A stretch of DNA of 64,000 nt from Micromonospora lupini (GCF_026342015.1 NZ_JAPENL010000001.1:3038001-3102000); one strand, 5' to 3'. Numbered from the stretch's first letter, positions 1 to 8,112 are shown. Notes: generated by a model not told the origin, from the sequence alone. Numbers and translations: made by a program.

Positions 1-165
1 GAGCCGCTTCCCGCCGGCAAGCACGAACCGTTGCAGCGCGGTGAACACCCCGCGCGGCGCGCCGTCGGGCCAGTCCGGGCCCTGCCTGTCGAGGAACGCG
101 GCAAGCTCCGCGTCGAAGCGTGCCCGCAGTCCACTCGTGTCGGTCGGGGTCACCGTTACCGTCAC
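1..165 (-). CDS. Polyprenyl diphosphate synthase, N-terminal part (runs off left edge)
   Basis: Only the first 55 codons are present. The translation ends in FTALQRFVLAGGKRL, which matches the conserved GGKRxRP isopentenyl-diphosphate-binding motif near the N-terminus of geranylgeranyl- and polyprenyl-diphosphate synthases. The GTG start overlaps the stop of the preceding phosphatase gene as GTGA, and a GGGAGGGG purine run lies just upstream, so the gene is translationally coupled and is the last visible member of the operon. As a prenyl-diphosphate synthase it would supply the donor for the UbiA prenyltransferase encoded upstream. Chain length and the catalytic DDxxD motifs lie outside the window. 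Confidence 0.8.
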   Translation of the reverse strand, partial: MTVTVTPTDTSGLRARFDAELAAFLDRQGPDWPDGAPRGVFTALQRFVLAGGKRL

Positions 166-1583
166 GACCCCTCCCCCGGCCGCTCCGCTGTCCCGTCACC
201 GGCGCTCAGCCCGGCGAGTTCCAGCAGCAGCGCCTTGACCTCGGTGGCCGCGATCTTGTCCCGGGCGGCGGACGGGTCGGAGCACAGCAGCACCGGGGCG
301 TCCGCCGGGTCGCTGGGCAGCCGTCCGTGTGAGCCGCGCACCGCCTGGGCGCCGGCGTCCAGGCCGACGGCGCTCATCAGGTAGCGCATGCCGAGCTTCT
401 TGCGGGCCAGGGCCACCCCGGCGCGGGCCTTCGCGGCACCGGGGTTGGCCGGGTCGAAGAACAGCTCGGCGGGGTCGTACCCCGGCTTGCGGTGGATCTC
501 GACCAGCCGGGCGAAGTCCGGCTTGCGGGCATCGTCGAGCCAGTAGTAGTAGGTGAACCAGGAGTCCGGCTCGGCCACCAGCACCAGCTCGCCGGCGCGC
601 GGGTGGTCCAACCCGTGCGCGGCCTTGCCGTCGGCGTCGAGCACCTCGGCCACCCCGGGCAGCCCGGCGCAGAGCTTCGCCACCGCCGGCACGTCGGCCG
701 GATCCTTGACGTAGACGTGCGCGACCTGGTGGTCGGCGACCGCGAACGCCTTCGACGTCCACGGGTCGAGGTACTCCATGCCGGCCTGGGTGTGCACCCG
801 CAGCAGCCCTTCGGCGCGCAGCAGCCGGTTGACGTCCACCGGCCGGGACACGTCGGTGATGCCGTACTCGGAGAGCACCACGACTGTGGCGTCGCGGGCT
901 CGTGCGGCGTCCAGCAGCGGGCCGAGCACGGCGTCCAGCTCCGCCGCCGCGGCGGCGGCCTGGGCCGACGAGGGACCGAAGCGTTGCAGGTCGTAGTCCA
1001 GGTGCGGGACGTAGACCAGGGTCAGATCGGGTGAAACGTCGGCCAGGATCTGCTCGGCCGCCTGGCAGATCCACCGCGACGACGGCAGCCCGGCGGTCGG
1101 CCCCCAGTAGGTGAACAGCGGGAACGTGCCCAGCCGGCCGGTGAGCGCGTCGTGCAGCTCCGGCGGGTCGGTGTAGCAGTCCGGTTCCTTGCGGCCGTCG
1201 GCGTAGTACACCGGTCGCGGCGTGACGGTCCAGTTGACGTCCGCGCCCATGGCGTACCACCAGCAGACGTTCGCCACGGTGTAGCCCGGCTCGGCCCGAC
1301 GGGCCGCCTGCCAGAGCTTGTCCCCGCCGACAAGCGCGTTGTGCTGCCGCCACAGCAACACCTCGCCCAGCTCCCGGAAGTACCACCCGTTGCCGACGAT
1401 CCCGTGCCCGCTGGGCTGCTCGCCGGTGAGGAAGGTGGACTGCACCGAGCAGGTCACCGCGGGCAGCACGGTGCCCAGCTCGGCCCGGAAGCCGCCGTCG
1501 GCGACGCCGCGCAGCCGGGGCATGTGCGCCAGCAGGCGGGGGGTCAGCCCCACCACGTCGAGTACCACAAGTCGTCGGCTCAT
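162..1583 (-). CDS. EboF-like alkaline phosphatase superfamily protein
   Basis: 473 residues, type-I phosphodiesterase/nucleotide pyrophosphatase fold. The N-terminus LVVLDVVGLTPRLL carries the first metal-binding Asp (D9). The segment around residue 44 (AVTCSVQSTFLTG) holds the likely Thr nucleophile, followed by SGHGIVGNGWY. A later VVVLSEYGITDV block and a C-terminal SHGRLPSDP supply typical Asp/His metal ligands. There is no signal peptide, so it should be cytosolic. It starts inside the stop of the EboE gene (ATGA) and ends inside the start of the prenyl synthase gene (GTGA). Family members cleave phosphate mono- or diesters; within ebo clusters the homologue is called EboF and its substrate is unknown. 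A role in removing phosphate from a prenylated or cyclitol intermediate is inference. Confidence 0.82.
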   Translation of the reverse strand: MSRRLVVLDVVGLTPRLLAHMPRLRGVADGGFRAELGTVLPAVTCSVQSTFLTGEQPSGHGIVGNGWYFRELGEVLLWRQHNALVGGDKLWQAARRAEPGYTVANVCWWYAMGADVNWTVTPRPVYYADGRKEPDCYTDPPELHDALTGRLGTFPLFTYWGPTAGLPSSRWICQAAEQILADVSPDLTLVYVPHLDYDLQRFGPSSAQAAAAAAELDAVLGPLLDAARARDATVVVLSEYGITDVSRPVDVNRLLRAEGLLRVHTQAGMEYLDPWTSKAFAVADHQVAHVYVKDPADVPAVAKLCAGLPGVAEVLDADGKAAHGLDHPRAGELVLVAEPDSWFTYYYWLDDARKPDFARLVEIHRKPGYDPAELFFDPANPGAAKARAGVALARKKLGMRYLMSAVGLDAGAQAVRGSHGRLPSDPADAPVLLCSDPSAARDKIAATEVKALLLELAGLSAGDGTAERPGEGS

Positions 1584-2779
1584 CGCGTCACTCCCGCGCT
1601 CACGGTGCGTTCCGGGGTCAGCCCGAGGCCGACCAGTTCGTCACGGGCGAAGGCCAGCTCGGCGGCGATGCCGGCGGCCAGCTCCGCGTCGGTGCCCGGC
1701 CGCCGCGCGGCCGGTAGAACCCCCCAGGTGTACGTCTCGACGTCGAGGTGGTCGCACCCGGCGGTCGGGCCGCTGTAGAGCGCTCTCAACGCGTCGCGCA
1801 GGACGGGCAGGGTCGAGCCGAGCGGTTCCTCCGGCGGGGCGTGCAGCGGCACGTGGTAGTGCACCCGCCACGGTCCGGGCAGCGCCCGGTCCAGCGCCTC
1901 GTCCAGGTCGTCGGCCGCGTACGCCGGGTCGGCCGGGTCGGCCAGCCCGGCGCAGCCGGCGCCCCGGGTCTGGTGCAGGAAGCGCGGCTCCACCCAGCGG
2001 CGCAACGCCTCGGCCCCGCCGGCCGGGTCGGTCGCCTCGACGGCGGCCGAGACCTGCACCTTCACCACGGGCAGCCCGGCCGCCCGCAGCCGTTCCAGCG
2101 CCTCGGCCGGATCCTCCCAGGCGCACGCCAGGTGGGCCAGGTCGACGCAGACACCCAACCGGTCGGTGTCCATCCCGGACAGCAGCGCGGCGGCCTGCCC
2201 GGTGCTCTCCACCACGCAGCCGGGCTCCGGCTCGAAGGCGACACGCACCTCACGGCCGGTGTCGCGCTGCACGGCGGCCAGGCCGGCGGCGAGCTGGTCC
2301 AGCCGGCGTCGGGCCGCGTCGGCCCGCTCGGTGTCCCAGGGCTGCCGCCAGGCCAGCGGCAGGGTGGAGATCGAGCCCCGGGCCGCGTCGTCGGGCAGCA
2401 GGTCGGCGAGCACCCGAGCCAGATCCAGCGTGTACGTCAGCCGCTGCTCGGTGGTCCAGTCCGGGTGGTACACGTCCTGCTTGACCACCGGTGCCTGGAA
2501 GGCCGCGTAGGGGAAGCCGTTGAGGGTGACCACCTCCAGCCCGCGCGCGTCCAGCTCGGCGCGCAGCCGCAGACGCAGCGCGGGGTCGGCGGCCAGTTCG
2601 GCGGCGACCGGGGCGGCCAGCCACAGGCCGAGGCCGAGCAGGTCGCTGCCGAGCGCCGCGCGGACCGGCACGGCGTAGGTGTCCAGTTGCCCGAGGATGC
2701 CGGCGAGGTCCTCGGCGGGGTGCACGTTCGTGCAGTAGCCGAGGTGGACTGTGTCGCCGCCGGCATGTCGCAGCCGCAT
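1580..2779 (-). CDS. eboE: Metabolite traffic protein EboE, TIM-barrel (xylose isomerase-like)
   Basis: 399 residues. The opening HLGYCTNVHPAEDL, then VVTLNGFPYAAF, VYHPDWTTEQRLTYTLDLA and GSISTLPL are the hallmarks I associate with EboE proteins. Metal-ligand candidates typical of xylose-isomerase-like barrels are visible: a Glu in FEPEPG, CVDLAHLAC and a late VHYHVPLH. The start is set by a one-base overlap with the EboB stop (TGATG); an open frame extends further upstream but lies inside the EboB gene. The gene ends in an ATGA overlap with the EboF-like gene. The molecular reaction of EboE is not established; ebo genes have been linked to export or maturation of metabolites such as the scytonemin precursor in cyanobacteria. 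Confidence 0.87.
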   Translation of the reverse strand: MRLRHAGGDTVHLGYCTNVHPAEDLAGILGQLDTYAVPVRAALGSDLLGLGLWLAAPVAAELAADPALRLRLRAELDARGLEVVTLNGFPYAAFQAPVVKQDVYHPDWTTEQRLTYTLDLARVLADLLPDDAARGSISTLPLAWRQPWDTERADAARRRLDQLAAGLAAVQRDTGREVRVAFEPEPGCVVESTGQAAALLSGMDTDRLGVCVDLAHLACAWEDPAEALERLRAAGLPVVKVQVSAAVEATDPAGGAEALRRWVEPRFLHQTRGAGCAGLADPADPAYAADDLDEALDRALPGPWRVHYHVPLHAPPEEPLGSTLPVLRDALRALYSGPTAGCDHLDVETYTWGVLPAARRPGTDAELAAGIAAELAFARDELVGLGLTPERTVSAGVTR

Positions 2780-3636
2780 CAGCTGCCGCCGCGAAGGATC
2801 GAGTTGCCGGTCTGCGGGTCCACCTTGGCGGCCACGTCCAGGTCGCTCAGGTCGAGCCGACCGGACTGGCCGTAGAACTCCACCGGGTTGCGCCACAGCA
2901 CCTTGTCGACGTCGTCGTCACTGAACCCGGCCAGCAGCATCGCCTCCCCGGTGGCACGGGTGAGCAGCGGGTCGGAGCGTCCCCAGTCCGCGGCCGAGTT
3001 GACAAGCATCCGTTCCGTGCCGTACTCGCGCAGCAGGTCGACCATCCGCTGCGGCGTCATCTTCGTGTCCGGATAGATGGAGAAGCCCAACCAGCAGCCG
3101 CTGTCACGGACCAGCTTGACCGTCACCTCGTTGAGGTGGTCGACCACCACCCGGCCCGCGTCGATGCCCGACTCGGCGACCACGGCGAGGGTGCGCTCGC
3201 AGCCGCGCGCCTTGTCCCGGTGCGGGGTGTGCACAAGCGCCGGCAGGTCGTACGCCACGGCGAGGGCGAGCTGCGCGGCGAACGCCTCGTCCTCCTCCGG
3301 GGTCATCGAGTCGTACCCGATCTCACCGACCGCCACGACCGCGTCCTTGTCCAGGTAGCGGGGCAGCAGGTCGAGCACCGGGCGGCAGCGGGGGTCGTTG
3401 GCCTCCTTGGGGTTCAGCGCGATCGTCGCGAAGTGCCGCACCCCGAACTGCCCGGCCCGGAACGGCTCCCAGCCGATCAGCGAGTCGAAGTAGTCGATGA
3501 ACGAGGCGGCGCTGGTGCGCGGCTGGCCCAGCCAGAACGCCGGCTCCACAAGCGCGCGCACCCCGGCGGCGGCCATCCGTTCGTAGTCGTCGGTGGTGCG
3601 TGAGGTCATGTGGATGTGGGGGTCGAAGATGCGCAT
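2779..3636 (-). CDS. eboB: EboB-like TatD family metal-dependent hydrolase
   Basis: 285 residues, amidohydrolase/TatD barrel. Metal ligands are readable in order: DPHIHM (H7, H9), VAVGEIGYD (Glu), ALVHTPHRDK (His), VVVDHLNE (His) and VNSAADWG (Asp). The segment VVEPAFWLGQPRT and the block FATIALNPKEANDP are typical of the EboB subgroup rather than of TatD DNases. The start codon follows the EboA stop directly (TGAATG) and the stop overlaps the EboE start by one base. Known TatD enzymes are metal-dependent hydrolases; the substrate of the Ebo branch is unknown. Confidence 0.87.
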   Translation of the reverse strand: MRIFDPHIHMTSRTTDDYERMAAAGVRALVEPAFWLGQPRTSAASFIDYFDSLIGWEPFRAGQFGVRHFATIALNPKEANDPRCRPVLDLLPRYLDKDAVVAVGEIGYDSMTPEEDEAFAAQLALAVAYDLPALVHTPHRDKARGCERTLAVVAESGIDAGRVVVDHLNEVTVKLVRDSGCWLGFSIYPDTKMTPQRMVDLLREYGTERMLVNSAADWGRSDPLLTRATGEAMLLAGFSDDDVDKVLWRNPVEFYGQSGRLDLSDLDVAAKVDPQTGNSILRGGS

Positions 3637-4245
3637 TCACGCCTCCCGGGGCAGTGCGGCGGTGAGCCGGTCGAGCAGGTCGGTGGCGTCGGCGGGCAAC
3701 TCCCGGCCGGCGGCGTGCCGCTCGGCGGCCAGCGCGGCCAGCATCGCGGCCAGCTCCCCGTCGGCGCGGGTCTCCAGGTCGGCGACGACTGCCAACGGCA
3801 CGCCGCTGAACACGCACTTGAGCACCGCCTGCCGCCAGGCGGCCGGGTCGAGGTGCCGGGCGTACGGGCCGAGGGCGGCGGCGACCAGCCGGGTGTCGTT
3901 GGTCCGGATCGCGTCGTGCAGCAGCGGCACCCCGGCTTCGCCGATCGGCAGCAGCGGGAGGGCCCGCAGCACCGCCCGCCGCTCGGCCGCGTCACCGTGC
4001 TGGTAGAGGCTCTCGACGTAGGTGGCGTGCTCCCCCGGCAGGTTGGTGAGCAGCAGCACCCGGGCCGCGTCGTCGGCGGTCCAGCCGGGGGCGTCGGGCA
4101 ACGCGGCCCGACCGCAACGCCTGCCGACAGCGGGAAAGAGCCTGGTGATCGCGGTGGGCTCGGCCGCGACCTGGCGCAGCGCCGCGTCCAGCCAATCGGG
4201 TTCGGGTACGCCCCGCAGAGCGGCCCGTAGTGAATCCGGTGTCAT
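3637..4245 (-). CDS. eboA: EboA domain-containing protein
   Basis: 202 residues, mostly helical and without a signal peptide. The segment WTADDAARVLLLTNLP and the stretch ERRAVLRALPLLP with KCVFSGVPLAVVAD are features I recognise from EboA proteins. The ATG is chosen because a strong GGGAGGAG ribosome-binding site lies about 5 bases upstream; the open frame continues further but through a repeat-rich leader with low-complexity Gln/Ser/Thr codons. The stop abuts the EboB start. EboA has no assigned activity; in every ebo cluster I know of it accompanies EboB, EboC and EboE, so it is expected to work with them. Confidence 0.82.
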   Translation of the reverse strand: MTPDSLRAALRGVPEPDWLDAALRQVAAEPTAITRLFPAVGRRCGRAALPDAPGWTADDAARVLLLTNLPGEHATYVESLYQHGDAAERRAVLRALPLLPIGEAGVPLLHDAIRTNDTRLVAAALGPYARHLDPAAWRQAVLKCVFSGVPLAVVADLETRADGELAAMLAALAAERHAAGRELPADATDLLDRLTAALPREA

Positions 4246-4260
4246 CCCGTCTCCTCCCCT

Positions 4261-4308
4261 TGTGCTGCTCTGCTGCAGTGCCGCTGTGCTGCTCCGCTGC
4301 TGTGCCGC
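4261..4308. repeat. 24-bp tandem repeat, two copies, in the gap before eboA
   Basis: Two adjacent 24-base units rich in TGCTG differ at a few positions, followed by a partial third unit. They fill most of the 98-base gap between the TIM-barrel gene and eboA, the only real gap inside this otherwise overlapping operon. Confidence 0.8.
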
Positions 4309-4343
4309 TGTGCAGGTGCCCTGAGCGCGTCCTCTGCTCTGCT

Positions 4344-5432
4344 TCACTCCACGCGACGGTTGGTGCCCGTCTCTGTTGCGTCCGTTGAGGCAGAGCAAAG
4401 GACGTCGGCAGGTACCTCGTCATCGGTGCGGCCCGCCGACGCGGTCGCGGCGGCGGCGCGCAGGAAATCGATGGACCGGGCGGCGACCGCCGGTGCGGCG
4501 TGCGAGTCCCGGGGCAACTCGACGGCGACCAGCCCGCGGTAGCCGGCCTCGGCCAGGGCCGCCAGCACCGGCGGGAAGTCGATCTCGCCGGTGCCGAACT
4601 CCAGGTGCTCGTGCACGCCCCGGCGCATGTCGTCGATCTGCACGTTGACCAGGTGGTCGGCGACCTCGGCGACGCACTGCGGCACCGGCCACGGCTCCAG
4701 GCACCGGCAGTGGCCGATGTCGAGGGTGATGCCGAAGCGGGCCGGAGCGCCGAGCGCCGCGTGCAGTCGACGCCAGTCGGTGATGCTCTCGACAAGCATC
4801 CCCGGCTCCGGTTCGAAGCCGAGGGTGACGCCCGCGCTGTCGGCGGCGTCGAGCACGCTGGCGCAGCCGGCGACCAGCCGGTCCCAGGCGCACTGCGGTG
4901 ACACCGTCGCGGGTCGCACACCGGCCCAGAACGAGACCGCGTCCGCGCCCAGGTCAGCGCCGATCCGCACCGCCCGGCGCAGGAACTCGATCCGCCGGGT
5001 GGGGTCGTCGTGCAGCAGGGTCGGCGCGTGCTTGTGCCACGCGTCGAGCAGGTAGCGGGCCCCGGTCTCGATCACCAACCCCAGACCCAGGGCGTCCAGC
5101 CGCCGACCGACCGCGGCGATCCGGCGGGTGAGCCCGGGTGCGAACGGGTCCAGGTGGTCGTGGTCCAGGGTGAGCGCCACACCGTCGTAGCCGAGGTCCG
5201 CGATGACGGCGAGCGCGTCGTCGAGCCGGTGGTTGGCGAAGCCGTTCGTGCCGTACCCGAAGCGCAGTGTCGTCGCGTCGGCGCTCGGCGACAGGGCCTG
5301 CCCGTCGGCAGCCCGCGCGTCGGCAGCCTGCGCGGCTCGGGACTGCGCGCCTCCGGACTGCCCAGCTCCGGACTGCCCAGCTCCGGACTGCCCGCCTCGG
5401 GGCTGCGCTGGTCGGGGCCGGGGCACGGTCAT
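4344..5432 (-). CDS. Sugar phosphate isomerase/epimerase-like TIM-barrel protein
   Basis: 362 residues. After a 50-residue low-complexity N-terminal extension (repeated GQSGA), the fold opens with LRFGYGTNGFANHRLDDAL and continues with YDGVALTLDHDHLDP, GLVIETGARYLLD, LGFEPEPGML, FGITLDIGHC and LVAVELPRDSH. This is the AP-endonuclease-2/xylose-isomerase-like barrel with Glu, Asp and His metal ligands. It is a second barrel beside EboE and shares its FEPEPG element, so the two may be paralogues. The start is fixed by an ATGA overlap with the UbiA gene. The substrate is unknown; isomerisation of a sugar or cyclitol intermediate is inferred from context only. Confidence 0.8.
   Translation of the reverse strand: MTVPRPRPAQPRGGQSGAGQSGAGQSGGAQSRAAQAADARAADGQALSPSADATTLRFGYGTNGFANHRLDDALAVIADLGYDGVALTLDHDHLDPFAPGLTRRIAAVGRRLDALGLGLVIETGARYLLDAWHKHAPTLLHDDPTRRIEFLRRAVRIGADLGADAVSFWAGVRPATVSPQCAWDRLVAGCASVLDAADSAGVTLGFEPEPGMLVESITDWRRLHAALGAPARFGITLDIGHCRCLEPWPVPQCVAEVADHLVNVQIDDMRRGVHEHLEFGTGEIDFPPVLAALAEAGYRGLVAVELPRDSHAAPAVAARSIDFLRAAAATASAGRTDDEVPADVLCSASTDATETGTNRRVE
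5351..5395. repeat. 15-bp tandem repeat, three copies, inside the TIM-barrel gene
   Basis: Three near-identical 15-base units encode GQSGA-type pentapeptides in the N-terminal linker of the TIM-barrel protein. The length is a multiple of three, so copy number can vary without a frameshift. Confidence 0.85.
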
Positions 5433-6442
5433 GTCGGGGAGACCTTTCGGGCCAGCCGGCGACCCAGCGGCGCCGCCGCCGCGACGGCCAGCCCGAGCAG
5501 GCCGGCCCCGCCGCGCGCGGTGAGCGCTCCCTGCAGGGCGGGCAGGCCGGTGATCCCGGCGCCGACCGCCGCGCGGACCTTCCCGGCCGAGGGATCCCAC
5601 ACGACCTGGGCCTGGGCCGCGCCGTAGCGGGCGGCGTACCACCCGGCCAGCAGCGCGGGCAGCGCGGCGGCGACCCCGGCCGACCGGGACCGGCCCGCAC
5701 CCACGCCGACCCGCTGATCGGCCCCGCCAGCTTCGGCGGCGGAAACGTCAGCGCCGCGACCGCCCGGGACGTCAGCGCCGCGACCGCCCGGGACGTCAGC
5801 GCCGCGACCGCCCGGAGCGTCAGCGCGACGCGCGCCGGGGACGGCGACGGCGGCGCTGGCGGCTACCAGGGCGGTGCCGACGAGTGTGCGCATCGGCAGG
5901 GCCGCGTCCGCACCGGTGACCTCGCGACGGGACAGCGTGGTGACCGTCCAGGTGTGGGCCGCGACTGTCGCTGCCGAGGGGAGCGCCCGCACCAGGTGGC
6001 CGCCGGATGCGCCCAGCAGCACGTCCAGCCCCCGGCAGGCCGCCATCACGGCGGGGCCGGCGGCGGTGTTCTTGGCCAGCAGGTCGTACCCCCAGATGCT
6101 GGCGGCCAGCGGCACCGCGAGCGCGGCCGCTCGGCGACCGCCCACGGCGGCGGCCAGGCCCACGCCGGCGGCGGTGAGGCCGGCCGCGAGGCCCAGCGCG
6201 GCGGCCGGGGTGACGCGACCGCTGGGGATCGGCCGCTCGGGGCGTTCGACGGCGTCCAGCCGCCGGTCGGCCCAGTCGTTGGCGGCCATGCCGGCCCAGT
6301 AGAGCAGCACCGACGCGCCGGCGAGGGCGGGGGTACGCGGGCTCAACGCGCCGGCCGCCGCCGCGCCGGCGACCACGTCACCGGGGACGGAGAGCGCGGC
6401 CGGCGCGCGGACCAGCTCGGCCACGTCAGCCAGCGTGGTCAT
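5429..6442 (-). CDS. eboC: UbiA family prenyltransferase (EboC-like)
   Basis: 337 residues, integral membrane protein with about eight hydrophobic segments. The first aspartate-rich motif of UbiA enzymes is clear: NDWADRRLDAVERPERPI (NDxxDxxxD). The later QVVWDPSAGK region may carry the second Asp cluster but is poorly conserved. Between predicted membrane spans is an unusual insertion of three copies of GGRGADVP. UbiA enzymes transfer a prenyl chain from its diphosphate to an acceptor at the membrane; the donor could come from the prenyl synthase in the same operon. The ATG start is used; an in-frame GTG lies six bases upstream. The gene begins 17 bases inside the inositol-phosphate-synthase gene and ends in an ATGA overlap with the TIM-barrel gene. 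Confidence 0.85.
   Translation of the reverse strand: MTTLADVAELVRAPAALSVPGDVVAGAAAAGALSPRTPALAGASVLLYWAGMAANDWADRRLDAVERPERPIPSGRVTPAAALGLAAGLTAAGVGLAAAVGGRRAAALAVPLAASIWGYDLLAKNTAAGPAVMAACRGLDVLLGASGGHLVRALPSAATVAAHTWTVTTLSRREVTGADAALPMRTLVGTALVAASAAVAVPGARRADAPGGRGADVPGGRGADVPGGRGADVSAAEAGGADQRVGVGAGRSRSAGVAAALPALLAGWYAARYGAAQAQVVWDPSAGKVRAAVGAGITGLPALQGALTARGGAGLLGLAVAAAAPLGRRLARKVSPT
5747..5825. repeat. 24-bp tandem repeat, 3.3 copies, inside the UbiA gene
   Basis: Three full 24-base units starting GTCAGCGCCGCGACCG and a partial fourth encode the octapeptide GGRGADVP in tandem in an extramembrane loop. The first two units are identical and the third differs by one or two bases, which suggests recent slippage expansion. 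Confidence 0.9.
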
Positions 6443-7592
6443 GGCCACCGTCCAGGCCGGCGTGCAACCGCTTGGTGAAGTCGGTCAGTCGGGCCCACTG
6501 GTCGGCCAGCGAGTGGGTGGGTGTGCCGAGCGGGTCCTTGAAGAAGAAGCCCAGGTCGGCCAGCGGCCCCACGTGCCCGGCGGCGTGCGCGGCGGCGGTG
6601 AGCCGGGCCAGGTCGAGCACCAGTGGCGCGGCCAGCGCGGAGTCGCAGCCGTGCCAGGTGAACTCCATCCGCATGCCGGTGCCGAGGAAGCCGGCGAACG
6701 TGATCAGATCCCAGGCGGTCTTGAAGTCGCCAAGCTCCTCGACGTACTCGATGCGGGTGTTGCCCTGCGGGACGTAGCCCAGCGTCTCGCCGAGCACACG
6801 CTGCTTGCTCTGCACCTTGGCCGCGTTCGCGGCCGGGTCGGCGAGGGTGGCGCCGTCGCCGCCGCCGAGCAGGTTCATCCCGGACCAGGAGCGCACGGCG
6901 AGGTTGCGCATCGCGAACATCGGCGCGAGCACCGACTTGACCAGGGTCTCGCCGGTCTTGCCGTCGTGCCCGGCGTACGGCAGGCGCAGCTCTTCGGCAA
7001 GCGCGGCAAGCGCCGGCAGGCGCAGCCCGGTCGACGGGGTGAAGTCGACGTACGGGCAGTCGGCCAGCAGCGCCGCGTACGCGTACAGGGAGCTGGGCGG
7101 CAGCACCTCGTCGGAACCGGCGAGGGCGGCACGCAGCGCGGCCGGGTCGGCGTGCCCGGGGTGCGGTCGAGGTGCGGGTTCGGTGGCGGAGACGTTGACC
7201 ACGACCACGCGGTCCAGCCGGTGGCGCGTACGGAAGGAGGTGAGGTCGTCCACGACTGTCGCCACCCGGTCGGCCTGGGTGCCGCCGAGCGGTGCCGGAC
7301 GCAGCTCCTGCTCGACGGCGGCCAGCTCGTCGGGGAGCGCGGCGACCAGCCGACCGGGTATCACACCGGTGTCGGCGAGCGCCTCGGCGCGCTTGCTCAA
7401 CGGGGTGGTGGCCACGTCGTGACCACCGAAGACCAGGTCCGCGAAGGACGGGAGGGCGGGGCCGCGCAGATCCGGCAGCTCGGTGACGCAGCCGGTCGGC
7501 CCGGCCAGACCGGCTCGCAGCGCGAGCCCTCCGACGATGCTGGTGGTCGCGACCGAACCGCGTGCTCCTACCAGCCAGACACCCGTTCGCAT
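6426..7592 (-). CDS. Inositol-3-phosphate synthase-like protein
   Basis: 388 residues. The N-terminal NAD-binding loop reads VWLVGARGSVATTSIVGG. Other family blocks are the dinucleotide-binding VVVVNVSATEP, VDFTPSTGLRLP, the active-site region GHDGKTGETLVKSVLAP with its catalytic Lys residues, SWSGMNLLGGGDG and FTWHGCDSALAAPLVLDLA. Family members convert glucose 6-phosphate to inositol 3-phosphate with NAD. The start is the ATG preceded by AAGGAG at optimal spacing. It is the first gene of the ebo-like operon. Actinomycetes normally have a separate housekeeping copy, so this one may be dedicated to the pathway; it could also form a different cyclitol phosphate. Confidence 0.85.
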   Translation of the reverse strand: MRTGVWLVGARGSVATTSIVGGLALRAGLAGPTGCVTELPDLRGPALPSFADLVFGGHDVATTPLSKRAEALADTGVIPGRLVAALPDELAAVEQELRPAPLGGTQADRVATVVDDLTSFRTRHRLDRVVVVNVSATEPAPRPHPGHADPAALRAALAGSDEVLPPSSLYAYAALLADCPYVDFTPSTGLRLPALAALAEELRLPYAGHDGKTGETLVKSVLAPMFAMRNLAVRSWSGMNLLGGGDGATLADPAANAAKVQSKQRVLGETLGYVPQGNTRIEYVEELGDFKTAWDLITFAGFLGTGMRMEFTWHGCDSALAAPLVLDLARLTAAAHAAGHVGPLADLGFFFKDPLGTPTHSLADQWARLTDFTKRLHAGLDGGHDHAG

Positions 7593-7626
7593 GGTGCTCC
7601 TTCCCGTCCAGGAGGAACCGTCGGAG

Positions 7627-7682
7627 TAGTTAAAAGTCGGCGAAGTTAAATATAGCAATATCAGAATATTTTTCGAAAAGCT
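7627..7682 (-). promoter_or_regulatory. AT-rich promoter region of the ebo-like operon
   Basis: A 56-base stretch that is strikingly AT-rich against this background lies directly upstream of the first gene of the minus-strand operon. It contains two AGTTAAA copies 16 bases apart and several TATA-like runs (for example TATATTTA read on the minus strand). This is the only obvious promoter-like region for the 7.6-kb operon. The exact -10 and -35 cannot be assigned. Confidence 0.5.
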
Positions 7683-8112
7683 ACGGCCTTGCGGGATGGG
7701 GCCCCGCCCGCCCGACCCGTACCGGAACGACGCCGGATCCGGCGTCGGCGTCGGCGGCGACGACGACGGACCGGCTCCCGGTACGGGTGCGGGCAGACGG
7801 GGCTGGCAGGCAGGGTCGGTCGGCGTCTCGACCCTGCCTCCCCCGCATCCGCCGATCGGGGCGTTGGCGTGCCCCGACGGACGTCTCAGGTGGTGGCGGT
7901 CCTCCGGTGCGGCCGGGGAATCCCGGTCCGGTCGCACCGGACGACCGTCCTGCTCGTGCGCCACCGGGCCACGCGGCCCGGCTGCACACTCTCCGGAGCC
8001 GACCTCGTCCCGATCGCGGGGCGCAAACCGCGGTCGGTCCCTCGCCGGTCGGCTCCGGAAAGCCGGTCGGGCGACGGCGGCGCGAACACCGCCGTCGCGG
8101 ATGGTCAGGAGG
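7683..8112. other. Intergenic region, no gene seen; 20-bp palindrome
   Basis: No convincing coding sequence is seen here: open frames on both strands are Arg/Pro-rich and lack ribosome-binding sites. A perfect 20-bp palindrome centred on GGATCC lies at 7728-7747, just beyond the AT-rich promoter segment. It could be an operator, or a weak terminator; there is no T tract. Confidence 0.5.

Noticed and set aside
1748..2875. Long plus-strand frame antisense to the EboE/EboB genes
   Set aside because: Arg/Gly/Gln-rich shadow of the minus-strand genes, without a ribosome-binding site or any family motif.
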